A stretch of 64,000 nt of DNA from Streptomyces candidus (lineage in GTDB: Bacteria; Actinomycetota; Actinomycetes; Streptomycetales; Streptomycetaceae): positions 186,001 to 250,000 of the forward strand of contig NZ_JACHEM010000008.1 of the NCBI RefSeq assembly GCF_014207445.1, written 5' to 3'. The translations under genes and the position numbers were made by a program. Of the stretch, positions 28,735-36,793 are shown one piece after another (position 1 is the stretch's first letter; every line of letters starts with the position of its first letter). The notes beneath the pieces were generated by a model. The model saw only the letters and a list, made by a program, of their open reading frames with translations, did no database searches and was not told the origin of the DNA.

Positions 28735-29814
28735 TTGGCGATACGGGAAACAGGCGGCCGGGGCCCAATCCGCGGGGGACGCGGCGCGGGCCGCCCCACC
28801 CTCGAAGAGGTGGCCGCCCGGGCGGGCGTCGGCCGGGGCACGGTGTCCCGGGTCGTCAACGGCTCGCCCAGAGTCAGCGAGAGCACCAGGGCCGCCGTGG
28901 AGGCGGCGGTGGCCGAACTCGGCTACGTGCCCAACCGGGCGGCTCGCGCGCTGGCCGCCAACCGCACGGACGCGATAGCCCTCGTCGTCCCCGAGGTCGA
29001 GCACCGTTTCTTCGTCGAGCCGTACTTCTCCGACATCCTGCGGGGCGTGGGCGCCGCCCTCGACGACACCGACATGCAGCTCCTGCTCACCATCGTCGGC
29101 AACGACCGCGAACGCGGCCGTCTCGCCCACTACCTGGCCGGCCACCGCGTCGACGGCGTCCTCGTCGTCTCCCTGCGCGCCGACGACCCGCTCCCCGACC
29201 TGCTCACCGGACTGGGCATCCCCGCCGTCATCTCCGGCCGCCGCTCCGCCGACGAACCCCTTCCCTGGGTCGACGCCGACAACGTGGCCGGCGCCCGCGA
29301 GGCCGTCGCCCACCTCGTGGCGCGGGGCCGCCGCCGGATAGCCACCATCACCGGCGCCCTCGACGTCTACGGCGCCCAGTGCCGCCTGGACGGCTACCGC
29401 GCCGGCCTCGCCGAGGCCGGCCTGCCCGTCGACGAGAGCCTCGTCGTGCCCGGCGACTTCACCGAGGCGAGCGGCCGGGCCGCCATGGAGTCCCTGCTCA
29501 CCAGGGACCCGCTGCCCGACGCCGTGTTCGTCGCCTCCGACGTGATGGCCGCCGGCGCCCGCCAGGTACTGCGCGAACGCGGCATCCGGGTTCCCGAGGA
29601 CATCGCCATGGTCGGCTTCGACGACTCCGCCATCGCCCGCCACATGGAGCCCCCGCTCACCAGCGTCCGCCAGCCCATCGAGGAAATGGGCCGGGTGATG
29701 GCCCAGACCCTGCTCACCGAGATCGCCCGCCCCACCCTCCCGGTGGGCATCCCGCGCCCGCCGCAGCCCCGGCTGATGCTGCCGACGGAACTGGTGGCGC
29801 GGTCGTCCTCGTGA
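28735..29814 (+). CDS. cebR: LacI-family cello-oligosaccharide repressor
   Basis: A 359-residue LacI/GalR repressor. The HTH and hinge segment reads LEEVAARAGVGRGTVSRVVN, followed by LGYVPNRAARALAANRTDAI. The ligand domain includes VASDVMAAGARQVLRERG and IAMVGFDDSAIARHM. I chose the TTG at 28735 (GGGAGGAG upstream); a GTG-led extension to 28654 would reach into the operator region and is less likely. Divergent from cebE with the CebR box between them. Confidence 0.9.
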   Translation: MAIRETGGRGPIRGGRGAGRPTLEEVAARAGVGRGTVSRVVNGSPRVSESTRAAVEAAVAELGYVPNRAARALAANRTDAIALVVPEVEHRFFVEPYFSDILRGVGAALDDTDMQLLLTIVGNDRERGRLAHYLAGHRVDGVLVVSLRADDPLPDLLTGLGIPAVISGRRSADEPLPWVDADNVAGAREAVAHLVARGRRRIATITGALDVYGAQCRLDGYRAGLAEAGLPVDESLVVPGDFTEASGRAAMESLLTRDPLPDAVFVASDVMAAGARQVLRERGIRVPEDIAMVGFDDSAIARHMEPPLTSVRQPIEEMGRVMAQTLLTEIARPTLPVGIPRPPQPRLMLPTELVARSSS

Positions 29815-29832
29815 CGGCGGGCGGAGCGGGTG

Positions 29833-29912
29833 AACCCGGCGGACCCGGCGGACGGGACGGGCTCAGCGGACCCGGCGGACCCGGCGGGCGGGCGGACCCC
29901 GGCGACCCCGTA
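29833..29912. repeat. Short direct repeats of CGGACCCGG
   Basis: After the regulator stop, GGACCCGGCGGAC-type units recur several times in about 80 bases. Probably local slippage in a G/C-rich spacer; no gene. Confidence 0.5.
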
Positions 29913-29949
29913 GGACGCCAGACGTCCCCTGAGGGGCGCGCAGGAAACG

Positions 29950-30108
29950 CTACTTCTCCGGCTCGACCGGGAGGGGAGTGGCGGGAGTGAGGTCCTCCGG
30001 GGTGATCGGCGGTCCGTGCCACAGCAGCGTCACGCCCCGCTCGGCGCAGTACGCCAGGCCCTCGTCGGGGAGCTCGTGCTCGGTGTCGCCGTGGATGCAC
30101 CACATCAT
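29950..30108 (-). CDS. Small Cys/His-containing protein, 52 aa
   Basis: Starts MMWCIHGDTEHELPDEGLAY and contains Cys and His (CIHG and YC), a possible metal site. The ATG overlaps the stop of the preceding small gene and has CGGGAGG directly before it. Last gene of the XRE cluster. I do not recognise a family; the coupling and ribosome binding site argue that it is real. Confidence 0.6.
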   Translation of the reverse strand: MMWCIHGDTEHELPDEGLAYCAERGVTLLWHGPPITPEDLTPATPLPVEPEK

Positions 30109-30314
30109 CGGCCGGCCTCCCGCAGCGCCCGGCGCAGGCCCTTGCCGGTCTCGCACTCCCGGTCCCCCATGCAGGCGGCACACGGCCAGAGGTGGGCCAG
30201 GTACGCGCTGTACGCGGCGGTGTGCGCGGCCTCCTGCTCGTGAGTCGGCCGTACGGTCGGCCATCGTGTCCCGTGACCGGTGGCGGGCGCGGGTGACGCC
30301 AACCCGGTGAACAT
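30105..30314 (-). CDS. Small Cys-rich protein, 69 aa
   Basis: A 69-residue protein with a helical middle (HEQEAAHTAAYSAYLAHL) and CAACMGDREC near the C-terminus, a C-x2-C-x5-C pattern that could bind zinc. The start overlaps the stop of the upstream gene (GTGATG), with GGGAGG properly placed for the ATG at 30314. Translationally coupled with both neighbours. Function unknown. Confidence 0.62.
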   Translation of the reverse strand: MFTGLASPAPATGHGTRWPTVRPTHEQEAAHTAAYSAYLAHLWPCAACMGDRECETGKGLRRALREAGR

Positions 30315-30799
30315 CACGGCCTCCCCGTCAGTCGGGCGGCGCCGACCGCGACCAACTCGGCCACCCGGGCCAGGTCGCAGAGGCGGCCGGGTTCCTGCAT
30401 GGGGACGGCCCAGTACGCGCCCGGTGGTGCGACCTGGTCCACCTGGGGGACGCCGAGCCAGGCGCCCCGGCCCAGGTACCTGGCTGCCCGGGACTGCCAG
30501 CGGTCCGCCCGGCCGACCGGGACCAGCGGGTAGAACCAGCGGTCCGCGTCCTGGACCACGGGCCCGCCGAGCAGCTGGTCAAGGAGCCGGCTCACTCCCG
30601 CCGGGCGGACGTTGAGGATCGCCGCGTACAGGACATCGGCCGGGATACGGACCGCGTCGAAGCGGACGCCGAGCGGGAGCACGGTGAGGGTGCGGGCTTG
30701 CCAGTCGTGGTGGGCGGTGGGTGGGTCGGCGTGGGCATGGGCGAGCCAGTTCGCTGCGTCAGCGCGAGCGGCGTCCCCGGCCGTGAGGCGTGTGATCAT
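30314..30799 (-). CDS. Primase/polymerase-fold-like protein of the XRE cluster, third copy
   Basis: A 161-residue protein (MITRLTAGDAARADAANWLA). It has FDAVRIPADVLYAAIL, a GGPVVQDADRWFYPLVPVG turn and PGAYWAVPMQEPGR, the same pattern as the genes at 8682 and 16663. The ATG at 30799 has GGAG with 6-base spacing; an ATG at 30811 is also possible. Lies 104 bases after the XRE regulator, beyond a 36-base palindrome. Function unknown. Confidence 0.7.
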   Translation of the reverse strand: MITRLTAGDAARADAANWLAHAHADPPTAHHDWQARTLTVLPLGVRFDAVRIPADVLYAAILNVRPAGVSRLLDQLLGGPVVQDADRWFYPLVPVGRADRWQSRAARYLGRGAWLGVPQVDQVAPPGAYWAVPMQEPGRLCDLARVAELVAVGAARLTGRP

Positions 30800-30850
30800 G
30801 GTCGGCTCCATGTCATCGAGGCTGATGAGGACATGGTGGGCGCACGGCCA

Positions 30851-30886
30851 GGCCCCGGCTATCAACAGATGTTGATAGCCGGGGCC
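30851..30886. promoter_or_regulatory. Near-perfect 36-base inverted repeat
   Basis: Arms of 17 bases (30851–30867 and 30870–30886) match perfectly around a 2-base centre; the arm begins GGCCCCGGCTATCAACA. It lies between the XRE regulator stop and the next gene in the same direction. No T-tract follows, so it may be an operator or an attenuator as well as a terminator. Confidence 0.8.
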
Positions 30887-30902
30887 AATGGGTGACTGCC
30901 TG

Positions 30903-32087
30903 TCAGACGTGCAGCCAGGAGCCGAAGGAGAGGAAGCTGTCCGGCAGCTGGCGCTTCGCGGCCTCCAGCCCCGCGTACGTCTCCCGCACAGTCGGGTGGT
31001 ACCTCGCCTGCTGGGGCGCTGCCCTCCGTGCCGACAGCAGATTCCGGTATGACGTCTCGATGTCGCCCGTCCACATCTGCGCACGGGCCAGCTCCGCGAA
31101 GTGGTGCGAGCGGCGGGAGGCCGGCCAGGATTTCGGAAGCTGGAGGCCGGTCCCCTTCGCGGCCGCCGCGCCATATTCGTCCAACTCGGCGAGGACCGAA
31201 ACCTGGTGCACCTTCACGTTCGTCGGCCCGAAGGCGAGCCAGTGCACTTCGATAGCCTCGCCGGTCCCGGCCGCGATGCGCTCGGCCTCACCGAGGTGCC
31301 CGTCCGCGCGGTCCTTGTCCTTCGACCGGCCGGCCATCACCGCAGCACCGAGGTGCAGCTGACCGGTGACCACCTCGCGCTCGCGTCCCGCGTCGGCCTG
31401 TTCCAGAGTGCGAAGACCGAGCTGTACCAGCCGCTCCCCGGTCCGGTACTCGCCTTCGCGCAGGTAGGTGAGCGCACGCATGTACCGGTACATGCCGCCC
31501 ACTGCTGCGTCCGATCCGCGCTGTGCGGCCCAGTCCATGCGGGACAGTGCGATGGCGGCCAGGTCCGCGTATCCGAGTTTGGACGCGACGTCGTACGCCG
31601 TGCGGTAGGTACTGGCCAGCAGGAGCCAGGAATCCCGGCACGGTGCAGTGTGAGCTGCGGTCGTCGACTCAAGGATTAGGCCGGGCAGTTGTGCGGCCAC
31701 TTGCTTGATCTCGCCCGCCCGGACGGAGACGAGCATCGCCTCCGCATCGTCGGCGAGTAGGCGATGTGCGCGCGGGGTGATGTCCGGGTCCGCACCGAGG
31801 TCATACACGTCCAGCGACTGCCGGATGGGCCTGATCAGTATGTCCAGCTCATCGGCGCGCAGCTCGGTGGCGTAGGGCTGGCCGGTGACCGTGGCGACGT
31901 CGACGCGAAGGGCGCGGGCGACGGACGCGATGACGTGGGGCGAGGCAGGGATGACGCCTTGCTCGGTCTTGGTGAGGGTGCTGTACGCCACCTGCGACAG
32001 ATCGCTGAGGGCTCTCTGGGTGAGGTGCCGTTCCAGGCGCAACCGCTTGATGCGTGCGCCGGTGTGGTCATGGGGCAGAGCGTGCAT
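30903..32087 (-). CDS. XRE-family regulator with C-terminal TPR-like domain
   Basis: A 394-residue protein. The N-terminal HTH (about 10–65) reads IKRLRLERHLTQRALSDLSQ and YSTLTKTEQGVIPASPHVIA; the rest is helical TPR-like sequence that probably binds a peptide or partner. The ATG at 32087 has GGAG 6 bases upstream. It heads a four-gene unit with three small proteins. Such regulator-plus-small-gene sets are common and multi-copy in Streptomyces and often act in development (family knowledge). Confidence 0.85.
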   Translation of the reverse strand: MHALPHDHTGARIKRLRLERHLTQRALSDLSQVAYSTLTKTEQGVIPASPHVIASVARALRVDVATVTGQPYATELRADELDILIRPIRQSLDVYDLGADPDITPRAHRLLADDAEAMLVSVRAGEIKQVAAQLPGLILESTTAAHTAPCRDSWLLLASTYRTAYDVASKLGYADLAAIALSRMDWAAQRGSDAAVGGMYRYMRALTYLREGEYRTGERLVQLGLRTLEQADAGREREVVTGQLHLGAAVMAGRSKDKDRADGHLGEAERIAAGTGEAIEVHWLAFGPTNVKVHQVSVLAELDEYGAAAAKGTGLQLPKSWPASRRSHHFAELARAQMWTGDIETSYRNLLSARRAAPQQARYHPTVRETYAGLEAAKRQLPDSFLSFGSWLHV

Positions 32088-32247
32088 ACCGAACTCCGTT
32101 CTGACTCGACAGCAGAACGGTAACCGTGGGCGGCTCCGGGAGTACACGGCTGGATACTCGGCCCGGGGAGCCGGAAACTGCACCCCGCAGGGCGCGGAAG
32201 TCGGTCCGTCGTCCACTGCGGCGGCCGGTCGGAGCCGTCCGGAAACA

Positions 32248-32287
32248 GATCGAGGCCCGACCTGCTTTCGCAGATCGGGCCTCGATC
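32248..32287 (-). terminator. Hairpin downstream of tRNA-His
   Basis: An 18-bp stem with one G·T pair (GATCGAGGCCCGACCTGC at 32248–32265 and its complement at 32270–32287) around a TTTC loop, just after the tRNA 3' end. Terminator of the tRNA transcript. Confidence 0.75.
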
Positions 32288-32293
32288 ATTCAG

Positions 32294-32367
32294 GGTGAGT
32301 GACGGGACTTGAACCCGCGGCCACCTGGACCACAACCAGGTGCTCTACCAACTGAGCTACACCCACC
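32294..32367 (-). tRNA. tRNA-His (anticodon GTG)
   Basis: Full cloverleaf on the minus strand: acceptor GTGGGTG/CACTCAC with an extra 5' G (G−1) pairing C73, as His tRNAs need; D-arm AGCTCAGTTGGTAGAGC; anticodon arm CCTGG-TTGTGGT-CCAGG with GTG anticodon; T-arm GCGGGTTCAAGTCCCGT. CCA is not encoded. Confidence 0.97.
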
Positions 32368-32470
32368 GTGACCGGTCTTTTTCGTGACCGGCTGAGAAAA
32401 AGTGTACAGGGTTCGCGAGGGTGCTCGCGCCAGGGTTTCCGCCGGCCTCTCCAGGGCCTGTGACGGACCG

Positions 32471-33082
32471 CTAATCAGCCCCCTCAGCTGGGGCGACGTG
32501 CTTGGCGGCGATCTTCTTCGCGGTCTCCGAATCCGGCCCCGGCTGCGGTACGAACACGGCCTCGCGGTAGTAGCGCAGCTCGGTGATCGAGTCGCGGATG
32601 TCGGCGAGGGCGCGGTGGTTGCCGTTCTTGTCCGGGCTGTTGAAGTACGCCCGCGGGAACCAGCGCCTGGCCAGTTCCTTCACGGACGACACGTCCACGA
32701 TCCGGTAGTGCAGATAGCTCTCCAGCTCCCGCATGTCGCGGGCGAGGAAACCGCGGTCGGTGCCGACGGAGTTCCCGCACAGCGGGGCCTTCCGCGGCTC
32801 CTTCACGTGCTCCTTGATGTATGCCATGACCTGCGCCTCGGCGTCGGCGAGGGTCGTGCCCCGCGCGAGTTCGTCGAGGAGGCCGGAGGAGGTGTGCATC
32901 TGGCGCACGATCTCCGGCATGGTCTCCAGGGCGGCGTCGGGCGGGCGGATCACGATGTCCACGCCTTCGCCGAGCACGTTGAGCTCCGAGTCGGTGACCA
33001 GTGCGGCCACCTCGATAAGTGCGTCGTCCGTCAGCGAGAGCCCGGTCATCTCGCAGTCGATCCACACCATGCGATCGTTCAT
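32471..33082 (-). CDS. orn: Oligoribonuclease
   Basis: A 203-residue DEDDh 3'–5' exoribonuclease. Motif I is [27 protein letters not shown] holds motif II and [20 protein letters not shown] the His/Asp of motif III. It degrades the last 2–5 nucleotide RNAs, including pGpG from c-di-GMP breakdown, so it completes the turnover begun by EAL enzymes such as the CdgA product in this window. In S. coelicolor it lies next to adpA, as here (ornA). Confidence 0.96.
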   Translation of the reverse strand: MNDRMVWIDCEMTGLSLTDDALIEVAALVTDSELNVLGEGVDIVIRPPDAALETMPEIVRQMHTSSGLLDELARGTTLADAEAQVMAYIKEHVKEPRKAPLCGNSVGTDRGFLARDMRELESYLHYRIVDVSSVKELARRWFPRAYFNSPDKNGNHRALADIRDSITELRYYREAVFVPQPGPDSETAKKIAAKHVAPAEGAD

Positions 33083-33162
33083 GCGGTCACCCTATGGGGT
33101 GCGGGGGCGCTTGGGAGCTTGCGGTCCCGGGGGTGGGTGAGTGGGTGGCCGGCCGGGTGCGG

Positions 33163-33210
33163 TCGCTGCGGGTGCGGGGCGGCTGGCCGCGCAGTTCCGC
33201 GCGCCCCTGA
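33163..33210. repeat. Streptomyces intergenic repeat, copy 1
   Basis: The segment containing GGCTGGCCGCGCAGTTCCGC and GCGCCCCTGA occurs again at 56852–56896 with few changes. It lies between ornA and adpA in a non-coding gap of 265 bases. Related repeats recur in many Streptomyces genomes; function unknown. Confidence 0.75.
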
Positions 33211-33347
33211 GTGGGCAGCTCCGTAGCCCCACGTCAGCCTCTTCGGCCACGGGGATGGCGGGGGCGGGCAGGGGGGCGGCCCCCGGCGGACGCCGCGCCC
33301 CTGCTTGCGGCTCGCCGCCCCCCCCGGTACGCCGCCCCCCGTACCGT

Positions 33348-34538
33348 CTACCTCATCCGGCCCGGCACGTAGTCCGAGCCCAGCCGTCCGTTCTCCGGCT
33401 GGATCGCCGCCGACGCGCTCCCCGCCCCGGGCATACTCGCCGCCGCCGCTCTGCGTACCTGCTGCGGTACCGCCTCCGTGAGGGAGGTCGCGGAGGACGA
33501 GCCGACGGTGACCGGGTCGCCGGAGGGCCGCCGGGCGCGGTACGCCGCCCGGTAGGCGGCGGGCGACGACCCGAGCTGCCGCCGGAAGTGCCCGCGCAGC
33601 GCGACGGGGGAGCGGAAGCCGCACCGGCCGGCCACCTCGTCCACCGAGTAGTCCGACGTCTCCAGCAGCCGCTGCGCCTGCAGCACCCGCTGGGTGATCA
33701 GCCACTGGAGTGGAGCGCTCCCAGTCAGCGTTCTGAAACGGCGGTCGAATGTGCGGCGGCTCATGTAGGCCCTCGCCGCCAGCGTCTCCACGTCGAACTG
33801 CTCGTGGAGGTGCTCCAGGGCCCACGCGACGACCTCCGCGAGCGGATCCGCGCCGATCTCCTCAGGTAAAGACCTGTCGAGATAACGCTCCTGTCCGCCG
33901 CTGCGGCGCGGCGGCACGACGAGCCGCCGGGCCAGTGCCCCCGCCGCCTCCGTGCCGTGGTCGGTGCGCACGATGTGCAGGCACAGGTCGATCCCGGCGG
34001 CCGTTCCCGCCGACGTGAGCACGTCGACGTCGTCGACGAAGAGCTCCCGCGGATCGACGTGCACCGACGGATAACGCTTGGCGAGCGTCGGCGCGTACAT
34101 CCAGTGGGTGGTGGCCGGCCGGCCGTCGAGCAGACCGGCGGCGGCGAGCACGAAGGCCCCCGTGCACAGTCCGACGATCCTCGCCCCCTCCTCGTGCGCG
34201 CGCCGCAGCGCGTCCAACGCCTCCGCGGGCGGTGGGGAGGTGATGGACCGCCAGGCCGGTACTACTACCGTCCCGGCGCGGCTCATCGCCTCCAGGCCGT
34301 ACGGTGCGGTCAGTTCGAGGCCTCCGGTGGTACGGAGTGGTCCTTCCTCGCCTGCGCACACCAGCAGTCGATAGCGCGGAACCCCGGCGTCCTGGCGGTC
34401 GATACCAAAGACGGAGAGCGGGATGGAGCTCTCAAAAATGGGTCCCCCGCTGAAAAGCAGCACCGCTACGATTTCCCGGCGGCGTCGCCCGGACAGCTTC
34501 CGGGCAGCCTCCGGCGGTGCGGCCAAGTCCTGGCTCAT
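33348..34538 (-). CDS. adpA: AdpA, global developmental and secondary-metabolism regulator
   Basis: A 396-residue protein: DJ-1/PfpI-like dimerization domain (about 25–210; IVGLCTGAFVLAAAGLLDG) and AraC-type double HTH (about 230–330; FDVETLAARAYMSRRTFDRR, and CGFRSPVALRGHFRRQLG). N-terminal KLSGRRRREIVAVLLFSGG is near-identical to known AdpA. Leu224 in RSLPEEIG is encoded by TTA (33867–33869), placed in the linker as in S. coelicolor, so translation needs bldA tRNA. The ATG at 34538 gives the known length of about 400; longer forms are not supported. Activates morphogenesis and antibiotic genes (family knowledge). Confidence 0.97.
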   Translation of the reverse strand: MSQDLAAPPEAARKLSGRRRREIVAVLLFSGGPIFESSIPLSVFGIDRQDAGVPRYRLLVCAGEEGPLRTTGGLELTAPYGLEAMSRAGTVVVPAWRSITSPPPAEALDALRRAHEEGARIVGLCTGAFVLAAAGLLDGRPATTHWMYAPTLAKRYPSVHVDPRELFVDDVDVLTSAGTAAGIDLCLHIVRTDHGTEAAGALARRLVVPPRRSGGQERYLDRSLPEEIGADPLAEVVAWALEHLHEQFDVETLAARAYMSRRTFDRRFRTLTGSAPLQWLITQRVLQAQRLLETSDYSVDEVAGRCGFRSPVALRGHFRRQLGSSPAAYRAAYRARRPSGDPVTVGSSSATSLTEAVPQQVRRAAAASMPGAGSASAAIQPENGRLGSDYVPGRMR

Positions 34539-35075
34539 GGCGCTAAGCCCCCCTCGGTGGTCGCGGCTCCCTGTTCGTGACGGGCCTGTCGCTCCTGCAC
34601 ACTGCTCCTCGAAGTCGCAGTCCCTAGGTCCTGCACGGTTCCCCCGCCGTCGAATAACCCCATGATCGAATCTACTGTGTCGCGTGGCGCCGCCGTGACA
34701 AGTTCCGGAACCGGCGCTATGTCGACATGGCAACTTGGCGCGAAGCATTCGATCAGGAAGCGTTCCACTCCGGGGCCCCGCAGGGAAGTGCGCCTCTCGC
34801 TCATGGCCCGTCCCCGTAGGGTGCGCGGGCGGCGAGCGGTCCTTTCTTCCCAGGTGGCAGGGGGGTTGGCGGGGGAACCCCCCAAGGGTCGGAGCCAAGC
34901 CGGAAGTTGGCTGAAAAGCTACGGGCGCGCGTGTGCGAAACCGTCACTCACCCGGCGCACGACCCTGCGGTGAGTGATCGGGCTCAAGCAAAGTTCGTGC
35001 GGTGTTCAAGTGCCGTGCGAGCGCAATGGGTGGAATCGCGAACGCGCCCGGAGCCTGCCGGGAGCCCGGTCCGTC
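34539..35075. promoter_or_regulatory. adpA upstream region
   Basis: About 540 bases without a gene. It holds an AdpA-like site TGGCGCGAAG at 34736–34745 (9 of 10 to the TGGCSNGWWY consensus; possible autoregulation), a 10-bp palindrome GTTCCGGAAC at 34702–34711, and a 9-bp inverted repeat TCACTCACC (34944–34952) / GGTGAGTGA (34969–34977). adpA promoters are typically long and multi-regulated (family knowledge). Assignments are by eye. Confidence 0.5.
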
Positions 35076-35528
35076 CTAGGAGTCCGCCCTGTGTCCGCCG
35101 CGGTGCGTCCTGGAGCCTGTGCGACTGTGCCGGCCGCGGTGGACGCCGCCCCGGAGTTCCTCGGGAAGGTCTCGGGCGGCCGTGCGCTCGGACTGGCGCA
35201 GCAGCAGACGGCAGACGACGGTGACGGCGGCCAGCCCGGCGGCCGCCACCGCCGCGCCACCCGGGGAGCCCCCGTAGGCGATCAGGACGCCCGGGACGAG
35301 CAGGCAGCTGAATGCCGCCCAGCGCACCACGTCCCCGGCCGATCCGGACACCGGTCCAGGGGCGGGCGACGGGAGGGAGGGGCTGCGGTGGTGGCCGTGG
35401 GGTGCGTGGTGCCTGTGGGCGCCCTGGTACGGGTGGGGCGTCGGGGATTGCTGGTGCGGACGGGAGCCTTGGAGTTCCTGAGGGGGCTCGTCACCGCAGG
35501 GCGACGAGAAGTGCGAGGGGCCGTGCAC
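35076..35528 (-). CDS. Small membrane protein upstream of adpA
   Basis: A 150-residue protein from the GTG at 35528 (GGGAG upstream). The N-terminal 70 residues are His/Pro/Gly-rich and cytoplasmic or disordered. Two membrane segments follow (WAAFSCLLVPGVLIAYGG and GAAVAAAGLAAVTVVCRLLL), then a basic tail. The membrane part resembles a Streptomyces protein of unknown function kept beside adpA. Transcribed towards adpA. Confidence 0.72.
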   Translation of the reverse strand: MHGPSHFSSPCGDEPPQELQGSRPHQQSPTPHPYQGAHRHHAPHGHHRSPSLPSPAPGPVSGSAGDVVRWAAFSCLLVPGVLIAYGGSPGGAAVAAAGLAAVTVVCRLLLRQSERTAARDLPEELRGGVHRGRHSRTGSRTHRGGHRADS

Positions 35529-36057
35529 GGCACTCTCCCTTCCTGCTGGACGCCGGCCGGGCGGGCCCGGGAGGACGGAGGTGGCGGGGGCGGACGGGGA
35601 ACGGAACCTGATCAACGAACGGGCGGGCCGGACGGTCACGAGGGACGGCCGGCTGTCCCTCCGGAGACGGCCGCGAAGCAGCCCCGTGGCGACGGTTCGG
35701 AGCCACCGGAAGCAGCCCCTCGGTGCCGGCCGCGACAGCCCGTGCGGGAGTGGTGCACGCGGCGCTCGCCCGTCCGGTGGCGCGGAGGTGAAAACCGCTG
35801 TACAGGCCAGCGGGCATTGCGATACGGGCCGGTGTCGTGCATGCTCCCTGGAACCCGCACACCTCAACCCGCCGTTCGCGGGTACCGGCTCGCGGGGACT
35901 GGGCAGGGGAGGAGTGCCGCCGTACCCTTGGGGGTATGGCCTTGGGAAGATGATTCCCGGACAGCTCCACCGCCGCCGGGTTGTCGTCGGGCAAGCCAAC
36001 CAGTTGTTCGTACGTCCACTGTTGTAGCCCTCTGAGGATCCAGACGCCGAGACACCG
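35529..36057. other. Intergenic gap of about 530 bases
   Basis: Divergent gap between the small membrane protein and the universal stress protein gene. A readable frame at 35581–36027 is Arg/Gly/Pro-rich, lacks a plausible domain or ribosome binding site and is probably not a gene. Likely promoter and leader of the stress gene. Confidence 0.5.
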
Positions 36058-36603
36058 ATGGCCGGTCACGAAATTCCCGAACCCGCGGACCGCAAGCAGG
36101 TCGCCGATCCGCGCGCCGAACGCGGCGCCGAGCCGAGCGGCGACCTCTACGCGCTGCCGGAGCCGCGGCACGCCTGCGATCCCGCCTTCCGGCACGGTGT
36201 CGTCGTCGGTTTCGACGGCTCCACGTCCAGCGAGCGGGCCCTCGCGTACGCGATCGGCATGGCCAGGCGGCTCGGTCAGGGCCTGATCATCGTGCACGTC
36301 GCCAACCGGCTGCCGACGACCGTGTGGGCGGGCTGCGAGCCGCCGGTCTTCGTCGACGTGCCGGACCACCGCACCGAGGTGCTCGGGCTCGAACTCGCCT
36401 GCGCGGACTACCTCGCCGAGGTGCCCTGGATCCTGGTCGAGCGCGGCGGCGACATCTGCCACGAGCTGGAGGAGGTCGGCCGGGAGTACGAGGCCGACGC
36501 GATCGTGGTGGGTTCCACGCACGGCCTCGTGGGGCGGCTCTTCGGCTCGGTGGCGGGCCGGCTGGCGAAGCGGGCCCAGCGCCCGGTCGTGGTCATTCCG
36601 TAA
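36058..36603 (+). CDS. Universal stress protein (UspA family), ATP-binding type
   Basis: A 181-residue single-domain USP with a disordered N-terminal 40 residues. The core has VVVGFDGSTSSERALAYA and the ATP-binding loop VVGSTHGLVGRLFGSVAGRL, ending RPVVVIP. ATP-binding USPs act in dormancy, stress and redox control (family knowledge). Lies between adpA and glmS and ends before a strong hairpin. Confidence 0.88.
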   Translation: MAGHEIPEPADRKQVADPRAERGAEPSGDLYALPEPRHACDPAFRHGVVVGFDGSTSSERALAYAIGMARRLGQGLIIVHVANRLPTTVWAGCEPPVFVDVPDHRTEVLGLELACADYLAEVPWILVERGGDICHELEEVGREYEADAIVVGSTHGLVGRLFGSVAGRLAKRAQRPVVVIP

Positions 36604-36729
36604 CGCCCACGGGATGGCGCGACGGCCCCTGGCCTCCGTGACGCGCCCGGGTTTCCGTGCCGCCCCCAAGGTTTCGTCATGCGCTCCGGTGCGCCCGTAG
36701 CGCCCTCAAGGATGTTCTGACGCCCGAAC

Positions 36730-36763
36730 GGGCCCCGCACGCCGTGGCGGCGGTGCGGGGCCC
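36730..36763. terminator. Bidirectional hairpin
   Basis: GGGCCCCGCAC (36730–36740) and GTGCGGGGCCC (36753–36763) form a perfect 11-bp stem between the convergent stress-protein and glmS genes. Confidence 0.75.
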
Positions 36764-36793
36764 TGCTCGTGTGCGGGGGTGCGGGACCCGGGG

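Noticed and set aside
29950-32367. XRE cluster as an integrated element at tRNA-His
   Set aside because: No duplicated tRNA 3' end, integrase or transfer gene is visible; ordinary composition.
33710-33723. CebR-like box (GTGGAGCGCTCCCA, 12 of 14) inside adpA
   Set aside because: It lies in codons for a conserved stretch of the AraC domain (SAPLQW), so coding constraint explains it; the left arm is imperfect.
35581-36027. Possible 148-residue gene before the stress protein
   Set aside because: Arg/Gly/Pro-rich with no motif or ribosome binding site; more likely leader sequence.
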